The notes beneath the pieces were generated by a model, which was not told the DNA's origin, did not search any database, and saw only the letters and a list, made by a program, of their open reading frames with translations. This document shows, piece after piece, positions 63,319 to 64,000 of a stretch of DNA of 64,000 nt. Positions within the stretch are counted from its first letter, which is position 1. Each line of letters starts with the position of its first letter. A program made the translations under genes and the position numbers. Where the stretch lies: positions 228,491-292,490 of the forward strand of contig JAKVAZ010000010.1 of the NCBI GenBank assembly GCA_022447225.1, written 5' to 3'. Origin of the DNA: Fuerstiella sp. (GTDB lineage: Bacteria > Planctomycetota > Planctomycetia > Planctomycetales > Planctomycetaceae).

Positions 63319-64000
63319 ATGTTCGTGACACACACCAGCATTTGGTTTTCGTTCGGCATGCGGATTTGCATTGCGATGGTTGCGTTACACACGGGCCTGT
63401 CCTCAGGCTTTGGCCCGGCCCGATTATCGGCCGCCGAGCCGATTTCGTTCAACAGGCACATTCGTCCCCTGCTGGCCGATCGGTGTTATGGCTGCCACGG
63501 ACCTGACGCAGCGACCCGCAAAGCCGGCCTGCGACTGGATCGGGAATCGGCTGCCAAATCGGTGCTGGCGGAATCCGGACATACGGCGATCGTGGACGGG
63601 AATCCGCAAACCAGCGAACTCCTGCGGCGAATTATGGACACGGACGATCCCATGCCGCCTGTCGATTCCAAACTGTCTCTGTCCGCAGCCGAAATCGATC
63701 TCATCCGGCAGTGGATCGCATCGGGAGCAAAATGGGAACGTCACTGGGCTTTCATGTCTCCGTCAAAGTCCGGTCTGCCCCCCGTCGCTAACGGAGCCTG
63801 GCCTCGTAATGAAGTGGATCGTTTCATACTGGCCGGTCTGGAGTCGCGAGGATTGCAGCCGGCAAACCCAGCCGCTAAACCACAGTGGCTACGACGGGTG
63901 ACCTTCGACCTGACGGGGCTGCCGCCGACGACGGTTGAGCTGGATGCGTTTCTGGCCGATGAATCCAGTTCCGCCTATGAACACGTCGTCAATCGTTTGC
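63319..64000 (+). CDS. PSD1-family protein, N-terminal part (cut by window edge)
   Basis: ATG at 63319; 227 codons run open to the window end, so the C-terminal ~700 residues lie outside. A signal peptide (M-R-I-C-I-A-M-V-A-L-H-T-G then a small-residue end A-A-E near residue 40) precedes the PSCyt1 heme motif C56-Y-G-C-H60-G. A G-L-R-L-D stretch and M-P-P-V-D-S-K-L-S-L follow, as in other copies. The DUF1549 start P-R-N-E-V-D-R-F-I-L and R-R-V-T-F-D-L-T-G-L-P-P-T near the window end complete what is visible. It begins 18 bases after the DUF1501 stop. Confidence 0.9.
   Translation, partial: MFVTHTSIWFSFGMRICIAMVALHTGLSSGFGPARLSAAEPISFNRHIRPLLADRCYGCHGPDAATRKAGLRLDRESAAKSVLAESGHTAIVDGNPQTSELLRRIMDTDDPMPPVDSKLSLSAAEIDLIRQWIASGAKWERHWAFMSPSKSGLPPVANGAWPRNEVDRFILAGLESRGLQPANPAAKPQWLRRVTFDLTGLPPTTVELDAFLADESSSAYEHVVNRL

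Overview
The window looks like planctomycete chromosome. It has roughly balanced base composition and long intergenic stretches. It carries many copies of the planctomycete gene families PSCyt1/DUF1549/DUF1553 (heme-motif 'PSD1' proteins) and DUF1501 (Tat-exported partners), secreted carbohydrate-active proteins, lysine-rich histone-H1-like proteins, and single housekeeping genes in conserved order. No plasmid, phage, insertion sequence or CRISPR feature was seen. All calls come from reading the sequence and known family motifs; no search was run.

Layout. Positions 1-10103: the end of one PSD1 gene, an exported enolase-superfamily dehydratase, a lone reverse-strand DUF1501 gene, a secreted lectin-like protein, an exported esterase, and a complete PSD1-DUF1501 pair. 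Positions 10201-11574 (reverse): the most notable gene, a thioredoxin-fold protein whose reading frame is interrupted by a single UGA exactly where iodothyronine-deiodinase-like selenoproteins place selenocysteine (F-G-C-L-T-[UGA]-P-P-F). A SECIS-like hairpin follows the UGA. Positions 12417-21190: a lysine-rich small protein, tRNA-Asp, a strong terminator, a DNA methyltransferase with a GIY-YIG-like tail, a secreted alpha/alpha-toroid-like protein, a BASS transporter, an SPFH-GYF protein and a pyruvate kinase remnant. Positions 21793-29619: a polytopic membrane protein with a secreted glycosidase-like partner, tRNA-Pro, a small conserved protein, a prenyltransferase-like toroid protein, UbiE/MenG and a small secreted protein.

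Positions 29748-35734 (reverse) form a housekeeping block: coaX, tpiA, secG, yicC, gmk, rpoZ, coaC, coaB. It covers coenzyme A synthesis, glycolysis, protein export, nucleotide metabolism and RNA polymerase assembly. CoaBC is split into two genes, and SecG carries a long acidic tail. Positions 36162-50004: an EF-hand protein, a sedoheptulokinase-like kinase, a second lysine-rich small protein, a polytopic membrane protein, an inositol monophosphatase-like enzyme, an AAA ATPase, a sugar isomerase/epimerase-like protein, an H1-like AKKK-repeat protein, a membrane Ser/Thr kinase and a PQQ-propeller protein, with a DUF1501 relic between the last two.

Positions 50247-58983 (reverse) hold two tandem paralogous PSD1-DUF1501 pairs in which PSD1 carries a coiled-coil insert. 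After a small unknown gene and a membrane C39-like peptidase, the window ends in another pair with the opposite order (DUF1501 first, then PSD1), cut by the window edge. The PSD1/DUF1501 pairs and the secreted lectin, esterase and glycosidase-like proteins suggest an outward-facing polysaccharide-degradation lifestyle. That is inference, because the PSD1/DUF1501 function is not established.
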